Part shown: positions 23,913-33,334 of the stretch, piece after piece
How the letters are laid out: each line of letters starts with the position of its first letter
Numbering within the stretch: position 1 is the first letter of the stretch
From: Paenibacillus dendritiformis
Lineage (GTDB): Bacteria > Bacillota > Bacilli > Paenibacillales > Paenibacillaceae
Direction of reading: 5' to 3'
Assembly: GCF_021654795.1 (NCBI RefSeq)
Contig: NZ_AP025344.1
Span: 2,480,501-2,544,500, forward strand
DNA length: 64,000 nt
Notes under the pieces: model-generated
The model's database searches: none
Told to the model about the DNA's origin: nothing
The model's input: the letters and a program-made list of their open reading frames with translations, nothing else
Position numbers and translations under genes: made by a program

Positions 23913-25033
23913 GCAGGCGAACCTCCCTTGGTCTCAGTAGGGCGTTGATAGAATGGGGCGGCGACGACGCGGGCCTTGAGCCGCTTGCCGCGAATCTCGA
24001 TTTCCAGTTCCGTATCCAATTCGGCGTATGGCGATTCAATGAGCGCCAGGCCGAGATTGCGCTTCAAGGTAGGGGATTGCGTGCCCGACGTCACTTCTCC
24101 GATAAGCTTATCGCCCGCGTAGACAGGATAATGGGTCCGCGGGATGCCGCGATCGATCATTTCGATGCCCGCCAGTCGGCGGGGAACTCCTTCTTCCTTC
24201 TGCTTGGCGAGCGCTTCTCTGCCGATGAACTCTCCTTTGTTCAGCTTCACGCACCAGCCAAGACCCGCCTCCAGCGGCGTAATCCGCTCGGACAGCTCCT
24301 GGCCGTACAGCGGGAGCTTCGCTTCGAAGCGAAGCGTATCTCTGGCCCCCAAGCCTACCGGAACGAGCCCGAACGGTTCGCCGATCCGCAGCAGCTCCGT
24401 CCACAGATGGGGCGCATCGTCCGCCGCGATATAGAGCTCGAAGCCATCCTCTCCCGTGTAGCCTGTGCGCGAGACGAGAGCCCGAATGCCGCACACCTGG
24501 ACATCGGACAAGAAGTGAAACGCTTTCAAGGCGCCGACAGGCGCTTCGGTCGCCTGCGTCAAAATGGACAGCGCCTGCGGTCCCTGCAGCGCCAGCAGGG
24601 CGGTGCGGGAAGACGCGTTGTCGATATCGACGCCATCCGCCGCATGGTCATGCAGCCATTGGACAACCTTGTCCGTATTGGACGCGTTCACGACCAGCAT
24701 GTAGCGATCTTCGGCTAGCCGGTAGATGAGCAAATCGTCGACGACGCCTCCGTGCGGATAACAGAGCAGAGAGTACTGCGCCTTGCCGTCCTCCAGCTTG
24801 GACAAATCATTCGTCGTCATCTTCTGCAAAAAGGAGAAGGCGGCAGGACCGCTCACGAACAGCTCCCCCATGTGCGACACATCGAACAAGCCGGCCTGCT
24901 GGCGTACGGCCTCGTGCTCCCGCTGGATGCCGCTGAATTGCACCGGGAGCTCCCAGCCGCCGAAATCGATGCAGCGGACGGAAGGATGGCCGGCATACGT
25001 CGAAAATAGGGGCGTGCGTTGTAACGTGGACAT
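23909..25033 (-). CDS. gcvT: aminomethyltransferase (glycine cleavage T-protein)
   Basis: A 374-residue T-protein that moves the aminomethyl carbon from GcvH to tetrahydrofolate, releasing ammonia. Typical segments are [28 protein letters not shown] at the N-terminus, [10 protein letters not shown], the folate-site region [11 protein letters not shown] and [12 protein letters not shown]. The ATG at 25033 is preferred over an upstream in-frame ATG at 25069 because GAGGTGATGTC lies directly before it and it matches family N-termini. First gene of the minus-strand gcv unit, about 50 bp after the terminator arm of the glycine riboswitch. Confidence 0.95.
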   Translation of the reverse strand: MSTLQRTPLFSTYAGHPSVRCIDFGGWELPVQFSGIQREHEAVRQQAGLFDVSHMGELFVSGPAAFSFLQKMTTNDLSKLEDGKAQYSLLCYPHGGVVDDLLIYRLAEDRYMLVVNASNTDKVVQWLHDHAADGVDIDNASSRTALLALQGPQALSILTQATEAPVGALKAFHFLSDVQVCGIRALVSRTGYTGEDGFELYIAADDAPHLWTELLRIGEPFGLVPVGLGARDTLRFEAKLPLYGQELSERITPLEAGLGWCVKLNKGEFIGREALAKQKEEGVPRRLAGIEMIDRGIPRTHYPVYAGDKLIGEVTSGTQSPTLKRNLGLALIESPYAELDTELEIEIRGKRLKARVVAAPFYQRPTETKGGSPA

Positions 25034-25086
25034 GACATCACCTCGATATGCATAATGGATGGAAATCAAAAAAGGACAGGCGAAAG

Positions 25087-25115
25087 AAGGCCGATCCGCT
25101 TCTGCGGATGCCTTT
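25087..25115 (-). terminator. expression-platform terminator of the gcvT glycine riboswitch
   Basis: On the minus strand GGCATCCGC, loop AGAA, GCGGATCGGCC is followed by TTCTTTC, directly after aptamer 2. Glycine binding would be expected to prevent its formation and allow gcvT transcription. Confidence 0.6.
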
Positions 25116-25119
25116 TTAC

Positions 25120-25321
25120 GCTCTGTCCTGTGTACCTGAGAGTTACCTCATGATCATCCGGCTTCCGTCTGCCGAAGCCGGCCCATAAGTTTCCCCTTGG
25201 GTGACCCGTTTGCAAGCGGGTGCTCTCCAGAGGCGCGTCCGGTAAACGTCCTTTTGCCTGAGAGATTCACCCGTGGCGGGCTTACTCCTTCGGCGTTACT
25301 GTCTCGCAGTAATCTCTCCCT
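25120..25321 (-). ncRNA. tandem glycine riboswitch upstream of gcvT
   Basis: Read on the minus strand, aptamer 1 begins GGGAGAGATTACTGCGAGAC and carries CGCCGAAGGAG, GGTGAATCTCTCAGGCAAAAGGAC and GCCTCTGGAGAG. Aptamer 2 has CACCCAAGGGGAAACT, GGTAACTCTCAGGTACACAGGACAGAG. The CTCTCAGG cores and CTCTGGAGAG linker are the family signature for cooperative two-aptamer glycine sensors. It precedes the gcvT-gcvPA-gcvPB genes, its classical target. Confidence 0.93.
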
Positions 25322-25358
25322 TTACCATCATTCGCAATGTGCAATTGTCATACCTCCA

Positions 25359-25388
25359 TTATTACTCGAACCTTCCTGACATTGTCAA
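25359..25388 (-). promoter_or_regulatory. promoter for the gcvT riboswitch transcript
   Basis: On the minus strand TTGACA (25388-25383), an 18-bp spacer and TAATAA (25364-25359), about 40 bp before the riboswitch. Confidence 0.55.
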
Positions 25389-25410
25389 TCCATTTCTGCG
25401 AACTTCCGCG

Positions 25411-25431
25411 AAAATGATTCTCATATTGACA
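25411..25431. promoter_or_regulatory. Fur-like inverted site next to plus-strand TTGACA
   Basis: AAAATGATTCTCATATT contains the inverted ATGA-TTC-TCAT and resembles Bacillota Fur boxes at 13 of 19 positions by eye. It is followed by TTGACA (25426-25431), a likely -35 for the gcvH transcript, though the -10 is poor. Iron control of gcv is not expected, so the match could be chance. Confidence 0.3.
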
Positions 25432-25502
25432 TGGAGGGGAAGCTGAACTACGCTATAGATGTAAAATTGGAATATGATCACATACCGCGAATGAAGACGA
25501 TC

Positions 25503-25686
25503 GGGAGAGACCGGGCTCCCAGTCCCGGCACCGAAGGAGCAAGCCGCCGAACCGCCGTTCGGCGAGGAATCTCTCAGGTAGAAGCACCGTCGTCCGACGC
25601 ACCTCTGGAGAGAGCGTACAGCCGCCCAAGGGGAATACCGGCCTGCCGCGGGCAGCCGGGCAAACTCTCAGGCACCCGGGACAGAG
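25503..25686 (+). ncRNA. tandem glycine riboswitch upstream of gcvH
   Basis: Aptamer 1: GGGAGAGACCGGG, CACCGAAGGAGCAAGCCGCC, GGAATCTCTCAGGTAGAAGC and CACCTCTGGAGAG. Aptamer 2: GCCGCCCAAGGGGAA, GGGCAAACTCTCAGGCACCC, GGGACAGAG. The layout and conserved cores match the minus-strand glycine riboswitch 180 bp away, but the variable loops differ, so this is not a simple inverted copy. It controls gcvH. Confidence 0.92.
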
Positions 25687-25719
25687 AAAAGGCGAACGAG
25701 TCTTTGATCTGTCTTTTTT
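25680..25719 (+). terminator. expression-platform terminator of the gcvH glycine riboswitch
   Basis: GACAGA (25680-25685), part of the aptamer 3' end, can pair with TCTGTC (25708-25713), followed by TTTTTT. Sharing bases with the aptamer fits a glycine-ON switch. Confidence 0.55.
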
Positions 25720-25761
25720 GCTGTGCCGGCGAATTGCGATAATAATGAGAGAGGAATGAGC

Positions 25762-26157
25762 GTGAACATGAGCGAAGTGAAAGAGAATCTGTTGTACAGC
25801 GAGGAGCATGAATGGGTCGCGGTCGTCGAAGGGCGGACCGTGCGCATCGGGATATCCGATCATGCGCAAGCGGAATTGGGAGACATCGTCTTTATCGAGT
25901 TCCCCGAGATTGGAACCGCTTTATCGGCGGGCGACAGCATGGGATCGATCGAGTCGGTCAAGACAGTATCGGAGCTGTACTGCCCGGTATCGGGTACGGT
26001 GACCAAGGTCAACACCGACCTGGAGGACAGTCCTGAGAGAGTGAATAGCGAACCGTACGAAGGCGGATGGATTGCCGAGGTGGAGCTGGACGGCGTTCCG
26101 GAGGAAGCGTTGAAGCATCTGTTGACCGCGGAGGGATACCGGAAGCATATCGAGTAG
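25762..26157 (+). CDS. gcvH: glycine cleavage system H protein
   Basis: A lipoyl-carrier protein of about 131 residues that shuttles the aminomethyl intermediate between the P, T and L proteins. The lipoylated lysine lies in SIESVKTVSELYCPVSG, and the N-terminal YSEEHEWVAV and C-terminal WIAEVELDG match the family. Start choice: the GTG at 25762 lies seven bases after GAGAGG. ATGs at 25756 (too close) and 25768 (further) are alternatives. It is transcribed away from gcvT-PA-PB, an uncommon split of this complex, but is also under a glycine riboswitch, so both units should respond to the same ligand. Confidence 0.95.
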   Translation: MNMSEVKENLLYSEEHEWVAVVEGRTVRIGISDHAQAELGDIVFIEFPEIGTALSAGDSMGSIESVKTVSELYCPVSGTVTKVNTDLEDSPERVNSEPYEGGWIAEVELDGVPEEALKHLLTAEGYRKHIE

Positions 26158-26293
26158 GGGAGGCCTGCAACCCCGGCCGCAAGACGATGCGGGCACATGA
26201 ACATGAGAATAACGGAGCATCCATGAATAAAGCGGCGCTCCTTCTCGCATACTAGCTGTGTACATGAGTATATGCGAAATGGAGAGTTGCCGA

Positions 26294-26464
26294 ATGAACA
26301 ACCAAGAACATAACCGCGACCAAGCGACGAAGGCGGAAGTGCAGACGACGAAGCTGAACAGAATGCCGGACGTCGAGGGACAAGACGCCGAGTTCGGAGC
26401 CGATCTGGAAGGCGCTCAGCAGTGCCGAATCGTACCCGATGCGGAAACGAAACGGTCCGAATAG
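26294..26464 (+). CDS. 56-residue hydrophilic protein
   Basis: Reads MNNQEHNRDQATKAEVQTTK, then NRMPDVEGQDAEFGADLEGA and a short KRSE tail. GGAGAG precedes the ATG and a very strong terminator follows. It weakly resembles the YfhD class of small acidic Bacillota proteins (a D.E..EF..DL pattern), but I would not name it. Probably disordered. Confidence 0.5.
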   Translation: MNNQEHNRDQATKAEVQTTKLNRMPDVEGQDAEFGADLEGAQQCRIVPDAETKRSE

Positions 26465-26481
26465 TGCGTGTCTCAGGCACC

Positions 26482-26518
26482 GCAAGCCCCCCCAGTTCCT
26501 GGAACTGGGGGGTTGCTT
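26482..26518. terminator. strong hairpin terminator between convergent genes
   Basis: AAGCCCCCCCAGTTCC (26484-26499) pairs with GGAACTGGGGGGTT (26501-26514), then GCTTTA. It can stop the plus-strand small gene and abuts the end of the minus-strand DUF2935 gene. Confidence 0.88.
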
Positions 26519-27342
26519 TATCCTTGAACCCGCGGCGTGGTCGGATCGCATTCCGGAGAAGGGACGGCGCCGGTCAGGGCCAATTTGATCAAGTAGTAGC
26601 ATTCCTCCCGCGCCATATGATCCGGCATCAACGGACTGATAATATCGAGCGTCTCCGCGTTTAACTCCATTTCCTCCAGCTCCAGCAAAAATTTCGTGAA
26701 CAGCTTAATCTCCAGGTTCACATCGCGGTGGAACCGCTCCATCGCAGGGAAGCGGCGAAGCTGGGTCCGCAAGTAGCCGACCATTTCGACCGCTTTTTTG
26801 TAATAATCATCGAAATGCTTCTCAAATTCGCGGCTCTTCTCGATCAGCCGCCTCTCCACCGCATCCAGGTTCGACGCGATGGCCGATGCATGGCCGGAAG
26901 CGTCCGACAGCCATACCAGATCATAATGTAGCGCATCGAACAATGGCACTGGCTTGCCAGCCCGCACGGCATCGAGAATATAGACATACTCTTGCAGCTC
27001 ATTGAGCATATGATTGAAAAAGGTCGGCGGGAGAAATACGGTTACCTGGCCGAGCAGCAAGCGGCGCAGCAGATCAAGCTTGAAATTCTTCAATTCCATC
27101 GTCGCGGCATGCGCATCGGCAACGATGGCAAGGGCTTGGGACTCCGAGGAGGCCTGGCGGGCTCGGTTCAGGAGTTCGTCGAACCGCCGAATCAACTGAT
27201 CCGCCTGACGAATGTCCTTCGCTTCCCGCGGCGACAGGGCGTCCAGTATGAAGCGGGAATGATCTCCCAATATTTGCAGCCAGAAGCGGTGCTCGAACAA
27301 GAGCGAACCCGGCGGAGCGGCCTGGGGATGATGAGTATACAT
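26518..27342 (-). CDS. DUF2935 domain-containing protein
   Basis: A 274-residue helical protein made of two related halves, each starting with a His-containing hydrophobic helix (LFEHRFWLQILGDHSRFI near the N-terminus, and MAREECYYLIKLAL near the C-terminus). LLEHRFWLQILGDH-type sequence is characteristic of DUF2935, a Bacillota family of unknown role whose conserved His/Glu pattern resembles a ferritin-like metal site. No signal peptide. The ATG at 27342 lies seven bases after AAGGAG; the GTG at 27348 is less likely. Convergent with a small plus-strand gene across a shared terminator. Confidence 0.8.
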   Translation of the reverse strand: MYTHHPQAAPPGSLLFEHRFWLQILGDHSRFILDALSPREAKDIRQADQLIRRFDELLNRARQASSESQALAIVADAHAATMELKNFKLDLLRRLLLGQVTVFLPPTFFNHMLNELQEYVYILDAVRAGKPVPLFDALHYDLVWLSDASGHASAIASNLDAVERRLIEKSREFEKHFDDYYKKAVEMVGYLRTQLRRFPAMERFHRDVNLEIKLFTKFLLELEEMELNAETLDIISPLMPDHMAREECYYLIKLALTGAVPSPECDPTTPRVQG

Positions 27343-27506
27343 GTACACTCTCCTTTGCAGATGATGGATGACGAGCCAAAATCCGTTCTATTGTCATCGT
27401 ATGTGGAACAGATTGTCTCGCATGCCATCTCTCTGTCAGCCGTTCCGAATGCAACAACCGCTGTCCCGAAGGACAGCGGTTGCGCCTTGGCCAGGTCAGG
27501 CCGATA

Positions 27507-30500
27507 CTACGAATTCGATTGCATATCGATCAGCACGCGGGCGAGGACCGCGGCCGCTTGGGCGCGGGTCGAGGTGCCCTCTGGAGAGAACTTGTTGCCG
27601 CCCATGCCTTGAATATAACCGCGGCTCACGGCGGCCGCGACAGCGGAGCGGGCATCCGCTCCGATCTTCGCCTGGTCGGCGAAGCCGAGAGCCGGAGCGT
27701 CATCGGTCTTCAGCTGCAGCGCCTGCGCCAGCATAACGACCATTTTCTCGCGCGTCAGCGGGTCACGGGCTCCCGGCTCGGCAATGCGGTCATTCCATGT
27801 CTTGCCGGAAGCAGTGAGACGATCAAGCAGCGAGGCGAATTCCGCTTGGGTGACAAGATCGTTCGGCTTGAACATATTCAAGCTGCCCTTGCCTTCGATT
27901 AACTGGTGAGCGGCTGCAACCTCGACCTTATCTCTGGACCAGTGCGTGCGAATATCGTCGAATGTCTTGGACGATTCCTGCGCCGTATAGGCTCCGAGCG
28001 ACGCTGTCGTGAAGCGGACGCCGTCCTTATCCCAGCGAACGCCTGGAGCGTAGTACGTCCATGCCTCCTTCGCATCCTTGCCGTAGACGCCGACCTTGCG
28101 GGCATCCTTCACGGCGGAGGCGCTCCATTTCAGTCCAATCCGGATCGGCTTGGTGACCGTGTCCTTCTCGCCTTGAACAGTCAATCCTGGAGCGACCTGT
28201 CTCAGTGCGGACGCTTGCCCGCCTTCACCCAGCGCCGCCAGCGCCAGGCGTACGGTCAGATCTCCATTTTTCCCGGTAAAGTCAACAAGCGACTCCGCAG
28301 GAATAAACACTTCAAAGTCCTTCCCGGACAGCAGCAGCGCTTTGCCCGAAGCGGCAAGCTGCTCCGCCAGCGCGCGGGTGATGCGGATATCCGCCAGTTC
28401 GATGTCGTTCCAAGCGATATCTGTGAGATCAAGCTTCACTTCAGTCGCTTCCTTGTCATTCAACTGCGAACTGAGCGCCGACGACGATACAAGCAGCAAG
28501 CCCTGCTTCTTGCCGTCCTTCTCCGTTACCGTGAAGGTGCCGGCTTTCAAGGTCTTCCCGGCCGGTTTCGACGGAGTGGAGGAGTAGGAGCTGCTGGAAG
28601 ACGATCCGCCTGAGCTTGGGCCAGGCTCCGGTTTTGGTTCGGGTTTTGGTTCTGGCGGTTTGGGGGCGTCCACGATCTCAATCCAGTCCGGCGAACCGTA
28701 TACTAGTTTTATAGGCTCAATACTTTCTAACTCCAAATTAACCAGCCAGAACTTGTAGGCTCCCGGATCATTGCTGGAAAATACCACGGTGCCAAAGGTG
28801 CCATCTCCCGAGTACGCCGCCGTTGGAGGCATACTGGTGGATACCAGGAGCGCCTTCAGATTACCTTCCACAATAAGCTCCTTTGTAAAACTTAAGTCGG
28901 CATCCGGGTGATTATTCTTCAAATATGTTGCAAAGGTAACGCTAGGCTCAACCCGAACATCTTTTAAGGAAGCATCATAAACCAATGCATAGGATGCAGA
29001 GTATACGGCTTCAGTGACAGAGAAGCCGATATCTACCTTGAACTCTTCTCCCGTATACGCTTGTTTTTTCTCTACCTTCACATTGGCATAGACCGCATCC
29101 GGATCAAAGTCGAATGAAATCGTCCGGGACGGGGTCTCATAGCCGTTCTTGATGTAATCCCATGCATAGATGTCAACTTCATTGAGTCCGTCCTTCAGAT
29201 GCGGGATGTCGATGGTGAAGATACCGTATGAATTAAAGTTCACCTTATATTCTTCATTGGTATCCTTGTTGACGGCCTTCATCTGAATGAGATCCTGAAT
29301 TGGAGAGTTCACATATTCCAAAATTGTGTCGGAGACAGTGCCTGTAATTTTTCCTTTGCGTTCCTGCGGGTTATCAACCCGAATCACCGGCTCATCAATC
29401 TTGACTTGAGGAGCCGTACTATCGATAAGGAAAAGAGCGCGCAGATTATCCAAACGTTCGCCGTTAACAACAGGAACCATAAAATATAAACCGTCTTTCG
29501 GAGTGACGGAATTGTCTCCACCCAGACTTCCGTCCCAATCGACAGACAAAATGCCAGGGATTTGTTCAGCCGTATTTACGTATGCATCGCCTAGTGCTTG
29601 GCCATTCAAATCCACGACGGCTAGTTTGAAATCGGTGATTTTTTTGTTAACCTGGATGCTTACCTTTGTCGTATTATGCGCAGGATGCCCGTTCGGCGCA
29701 AAGATGTTGGGGCTGACCTCAATCTCCCCAATAGCAGGTACTTCAAATTGTTTGCCGATATACACGCTCACAGGAAGCCTGATTTCGTGGCCGCCATCGC
29801 CTGTCAGAATGACATGGCCTTCGTAATTTCCTTTGGCGTTCGGCGGTATTTGCAAGGTGATGTCGAACGTTTGCCCTGGGCTTACTGTTTCCTCGCTCGA
29901 CGTTAGAACTCCGCCGTCTGCAGGCCACTGGATGGAGATTGAATATTGCTGACTCGTGCTGGAGATGCCTTTCAGCAGTACCGTTTTCTTAACCGTATGA
30001 TCCGGAGACATTGCTCCGAATGAGAGGCTGCCCGTTTCATATTCGAACGGTGCCCCCGGGTTATCTTTTACCGCGACGTTAGCGGTCTCTTGCACCAGAG
30101 CGATCGCTGGAGCTTTTACACTTCGAACAAGATCGACCCGGCCTGCCCCCTGCTCGGTCAGTTTATATACGTTATTGGCACGATCCTTCAAATCTACGGC
30201 ATTATTCATCATCAATGCTTTGATTTCATCTGGAGTGAGATCAAGGTTATTCTTGCGGGAATACTCCACCAGCAATGCGGCAGCTCCCGCGATATGCGGC
30301 GAGGCCATGCTCGTGCCTTGCGAGCTTCCGTACGCGTTCTCGTAATTGCCGTCCCAGGCCGGCACGGATGAAGTGATACCTACGCCCGGAGCGGCAATGT
30401 CCGGTTTAATCGTATAGTCCGGCAGCGCAGGGCCGCGGGAGCTGAAGGAGCCGAGCATATCTTGCTCCTCGACATCGCTGCGGACAACCTTCTTCACCGA

Positions 30501-32039
30501 GCCGGACGTAATATAATTTTTCAAGATAAGACCGTCGGCTTGCGAAATGGTATAGGTAGGAACGAATTCATCGGCTTTCCCTTCGCCGAGAGTCGCGGCC
30601 AGATCGCCAGCTTCGTTGTTGAAAATGATGAGCGCGGCGGCTCCGGCTTTTTTGGCATTTCTCGATTTGTCGCCGAAGCTGATCTCCCCGCGGGAGACGA
30701 CCACGAGTTTCCCTTTGACGGTTTTGTTCTTAAAATCATCCGGCTTTCCGAATCCGGCAAAGACCGCTTCAAGCGGTTTATCTGTATCCAGAACCGGAGA
30801 GGAAGTAGCTAGCTGCGAGAAAAACTTTTTGTCGAGGCCTTCGGCTTCAAACACCGGGGTCAGGACCGGAGGGTAAGAGGCGGCGACGGAAATGGCCGCA
30901 TGGGCTCCTCCCGGGCTTCCCAGCGTGAGCGGCTTCGGTCCGGCATTGCCCGCCGCGACGGCAACGACGACACCAGCCTTGGTCGCATTGTCCAGCGCTA
31001 CGGAATGCGCGGTATATTGGAAGTTGTAATCGGCGCCGAGCGACAGATTGATGACATCTACTTTATCTTCATAGACGGCGCGCTCGATGCCGCGCACAAT
31101 GTTTTCCGACGATCCTCTGCCATATGGACCGAGCACGCGATAAGCATACAGGTCTGCCTGCGGAGCGACGCCGCGTACTTTGCCGCTGTCGCCGGGATTA
31201 TCGTAATTTCCTCTGCCGGCTACCGTTCCCGCGACATGTGTCCCATGGGTCGTGTGATACTCTTTTCCGTCGATTATTGGCTTCGAATCATCCGGTCTAG
31301 TCTCCATTGGATCCTCGTTATTATCGACGAAGTTGTAGCCGCCCTTATAGGCTTCTTTTAGACTCGGATGGTTGTAATCAACTCCGGTGTCAAGCACCCC
31401 GACTTTGATCCCTTTTCCCTCCAAGCCGAGATCCTCCCACAAATGCTTCGCTCCGATATGGGGCGCGCTTTTGTGCATATAGGTGCTGTCGCCATGAGCG
31501 CTCGGCTCATTCGGAATCGCCTGGATGTCCACGTTGGGGAAGACGGCCTTCACGCCAGGAATCGTCAACAGATCATCCACCTTGTTGGCAGGGATGCTGA
31601 CCGAAAAGCCATTAAATACATTGTTGAACTCGTATCGGATTGAGGCTTGCAGTTGGTTAAGCGCGGTGCGGAATTGCTGATGCTCTTGCCGGATATCGCT
31701 TTCGATATCGTTGGCGAACAAGGAGTATGTATTCGCGGCCTGAGCTTCTGCGACTTTCAAAGGTTCATTTTGCAGTTCCACGATAACGGTAATGATGTCG
31801 CTGCTGTCAGAAGGCGGTACAAAGTTTTGCGGCGTGATGCCAGATAAGTTCAGTTCGGAGATGCGAGGGAGTTGCAGCTTGGTTGCGAGCTGATCCTTGA
31901 CTTGGCTCTGAAGGTTCTTCTCTGATGCGGACCAGTCCATTTTTTCGGTTGCGCCCGATACTCCAGGGAAGAGCATGCCGGCAAGCAGCAAGGCGCTAAG
32001 GACCAAAGACATGAGTTTGCGGGATGAATGCAGTCTCAA
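27507..32039 (-). CDS. SLH-anchored subtilisin-like serine protease (S8, Vpr-like)
   Basis: A 1510-residue secreted protease with a TTG start after AAAGGAGG. Domain order: signal peptide (1-30); inhibitor-type prodomain (about 75-180); S8 catalytic domain with Asp217 (VLDTGVDYNHPSL), His265 (HGTHVAGTVAG) and Ser577 (GTSMASPHIAG); a PA domain inserted before the Ser (about 400-520); beta-sandwich and FlgD-like regions (about 680-990); a cohesin-like domain (about 1010-1120, PDWIEIV end); a Pro/Glu/Lys and Ser-rich linker; and C-terminal SLH repeats (FDDIRTHWSRDKVEVAAAH and FKPNDLVTQAEFASLL, ending SPEGTSTRAQAAAVLARVL). It should be cell-wall anchored and degrade extracellular proteins. Monocistronic. 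Confidence 0.9.
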   Translation of the reverse strand: MRLHSSRKLMSLVLSALLLAGMLFPGVSGATEKMDWSASEKNLQSQVKDQLATKLQLPRISELNLSGITPQNFVPPSDSSDIITVIVELQNEPLKVAEAQAANTYSLFANDIESDIRQEHQQFRTALNQLQASIRYEFNNVFNGFSVSIPANKVDDLLTIPGVKAVFPNVDIQAIPNEPSAHGDSTYMHKSAPHIGAKHLWEDLGLEGKGIKVGVLDTGVDYNHPSLKEAYKGGYNFVDNNEDPMETRPDDSKPIIDGKEYHTTHGTHVAGTVAGRGNYDNPGDSGKVRGVAPQADLYAYRVLGPYGRGSSENIVRGIERAVYEDKVDVINLSLGADYNFQYTAHSVALDNATKAGVVVAVAAGNAGPKPLTLGSPGGAHAAISVAASYPPVLTPVFEAEGLDKKFFSQLATSSPVLDTDKPLEAVFAGFGKPDDFKNKTVKGKLVVVSRGEISFGDKSRNAKKAGAAALIIFNNEAGDLAATLGEGKADEFVPTYTISQADGLILKNYITSGSVKKVVRSDVEEQDMLGSFSSRGPALPDYTIKPDIAAPGVGITSSVPAWDGNYENAYGSSQGTSMASPHIAGAAALLVEYSRKNNLDLTPDEIKALMMNNAVDLKDRANNVYKLTEQGAGRVDLVRSVKAPAIALVQETANVAVKDNPGAPFEYETGSLSFGAMSPDHTVKKTVLLKGISSTSQQYSISIQWPADGGVLTSSEETVSPGQTFDITLQIPPNAKGNYEGHVILTGDGGHEIRLPVSVYIGKQFEVPAIGEIEVSPNIFAPNGHPAHNTTKVSIQVNKKITDFKLAVVDLNGQALGDAYVNTAEQIPGILSVDWDGSLGGDNSVTPKDGLYFMVPVVNGERLDNLRALFLIDSTAPQVKIDEPVIRVDNPQERKGKITGTVSDTILEYVNSPIQDLIQMKAVNKDTNEEYKVNFNSYGIFTIDIPHLKDGLNEVDIYAWDYIKNGYETPSRTISFDFDPDAVYANVKVEKKQAYTGEEFKVDIGFSVTEAVYSASYALVYDASLKDVRVEPSVTFATYLKNNHPDADLSFTKELIVEGNLKALLVSTSMPPTAAYSGDGTFGTVVFSSNDPGAYKFWLVNLELESIEPIKLVYGSPDWIEIVDAPKPPEPKPEPKPEPGPSSGGSSSSSSYSSTPSKPAGKTLKAGTFTVTEKDGKKQGLLLVSSSALSSQLNDKEATEVKLDLTDIAWNDIELADIRITRALAEQLAASGKALLLSGKDFEVFIPAESLVDFTGKNGDLTVRLALAALGEGGQASALRQVAPGLTVQGEKDTVTKPIRIGLKWSASAVKDARKVGVYGKDAKEAWTYYAPGVRWDKDGVRFTTASLGAYTAQESSKTFDDIRTHWSRDKVEVAAAHQLIEGKGSLNMFKPNDLVTQAEFASLLDRLTASGKTWNDRIAEPGARDPLTREKMVVMLAQALQLKTDDAPALGFADQAKIGADARSAVAAAVSRGYIQGMGGNKFSPEGTSTRAQAAAVLARVLIDMQSNS

Positions 32040-32443
32040 ATGTAAACCTCCTTTGCTATTTTACGGTCAGGTTTATCCTTGATGCAGGAAAATTTGCGGC
32101 CTCAGCCTCCTTTCTCACAAGCGGAATCAAGAAACGGCGATTGTCTATGATGTCGATCACATAAATCAAGTTTACATATATTTCATATTAAGGGTAAGGG
32201 TACGATTAACTATATTCCAATTCTGTTCCCTGACGGATAATGTTGAAAGATTACTAATTTTGTAAAATAAATAGATTGTGTCAAAAATAGTTGGTGGGTC
32301 TTTAGAACTATTTACAGGAAGCGAGCAGAACGTGAGAGGAGATCATGCACAGCATTCATTGGAGAAAAGGATTAGGAATGGCTTGGCAGGACAGGATATA
32401 AAAAACGGTTCCACCGCCAAAAGGCCGCAAGGAGTGAAGTCGA
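32040..32443. other. divergent intergenic region upstream of protease and MBL gene
   Basis: AT-rich and without a credible ORF except short frames. It should hold the protease promoter (minus strand) and that of the MBL hydrolase (plus strand). I see no operator or RNA motif I can defend. Confidence 0.4.
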
Positions 32444-33262
32444 ATGGACAAACCGAATATGCTGTCTTCCGGGACCACGTCCGTAATCGCTGCCCGGCCA
32501 GACATCCTATGCCTGCGCACCGTTATGGTCAACGTCGTGTTCATCGGAGCGCCAGGAAGCCGAGATTATGTATTGATCGACGCCGGACTGGCCACGTTTG
32601 CTGAACGTATTCGCGAGACGGCGGAAGCGCATTTTAACGGTCCGCCTGCGGCCATACTGCTGACTCATGGCCACTTCGATCATGTAGGCGGGATACGCGA
32701 TCTGTTGGATATCTGGGATGTTCCCGTATATGCGCATCCGCGAGAGCTTCCCTACCTGACAGGGCAAGCGGATTATCCTCCGCCTGATCCGACGGTCGGC
32801 GGGGGCTTGATGTCGCTGCTGTCCCCGTTCTATCCGAACGAAGCGATTCAGCTTGGAGACCGGGTCCATCCGCTCCCCGGAGACGGCCGCGTTCCGCATC
32901 TGAAGGATTGGCGGACGATTCCTACGCCGGGGCATACTCCCGGGCATGTTTCCTTTTATCGGGAATCGGATCGGGCGTTGATTGCGGGGGATGCTTTCAT
33001 CACCGTGAAGCAGGAATCGGCTCTCCATGTCATAGGGCAAGCCAGAGAAATCCATGGTCCGCCGGCCTACTTCACTCCCGATTGGGAGGAGGCATGGCGC
33101 TCGGTGGAGCGGCTGGAGAAGCTGCGGCCGCAGGTGGCCGTGACCGGGCACGGCTTGCCGATGGAGGGAGAGGAACTGACCGTTCAATTGCAGCGCCTGG
33201 CCCAGGAGTTCGACAAGCTGGCTATCCCGGCGCAAGGGCGCTATGTTCCGCCTCGAGAATAG
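32444..33262 (+). CDS. MBL-fold metallo-hydrolase
   Basis: A 272-residue metallo-beta-lactamase-fold enzyme. The zinc motif is HGHFDH (His75, His77, Asp79, His80), followed by the third-ligand His in GHTPGHVSF, the metal-bridging Asp in IAGDAF, and a late VTGHG. These hydrolases act on thioesters, lactones or phosphodiesters, and a simple two-metal hydrolase is all that can be stated here. AAGGAGTGAAGTCG gives a good start. A hairpin terminator separates it from the convergent aldo/keto reductase. Confidence 0.88.
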   Translation: MDKPNMLSSGTTSVIAARPDILCLRTVMVNVVFIGAPGSRDYVLIDAGLATFAERIRETAEAHFNGPPAAILLTHGHFDHVGGIRDLLDIWDVPVYAHPRELPYLTGQADYPPPDPTVGGGLMSLLSPFYPNEAIQLGDRVHPLPGDGRVPHLKDWRTIPTPGHTPGHVSFYRESDRALIAGDAFITVKQESALHVIGQAREIHGPPAYFTPDWEEAWRSVERLEKLRPQVAVTGHGLPMEGEELTVQLQRLAQEFDKLAIPAQGRYVPPRE

Positions 33263-33281
33263 CACCGGGGACCAAAGAAAT

Positions 33282-33327
33282 AGGGCGATTCTGCAAGCCG
33301 TTCGCGGTCTGCTGGATCGCCCTTTTT
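33282..33327. terminator. hairpin terminator between convergent genes
   Basis: AGGGCGAT (33282-33289) pairs with ATCGCCCT (33316-33323), then TTTT on the plus strand. Confidence 0.7.
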
Positions 33328-33334
33328 ATGTGTA

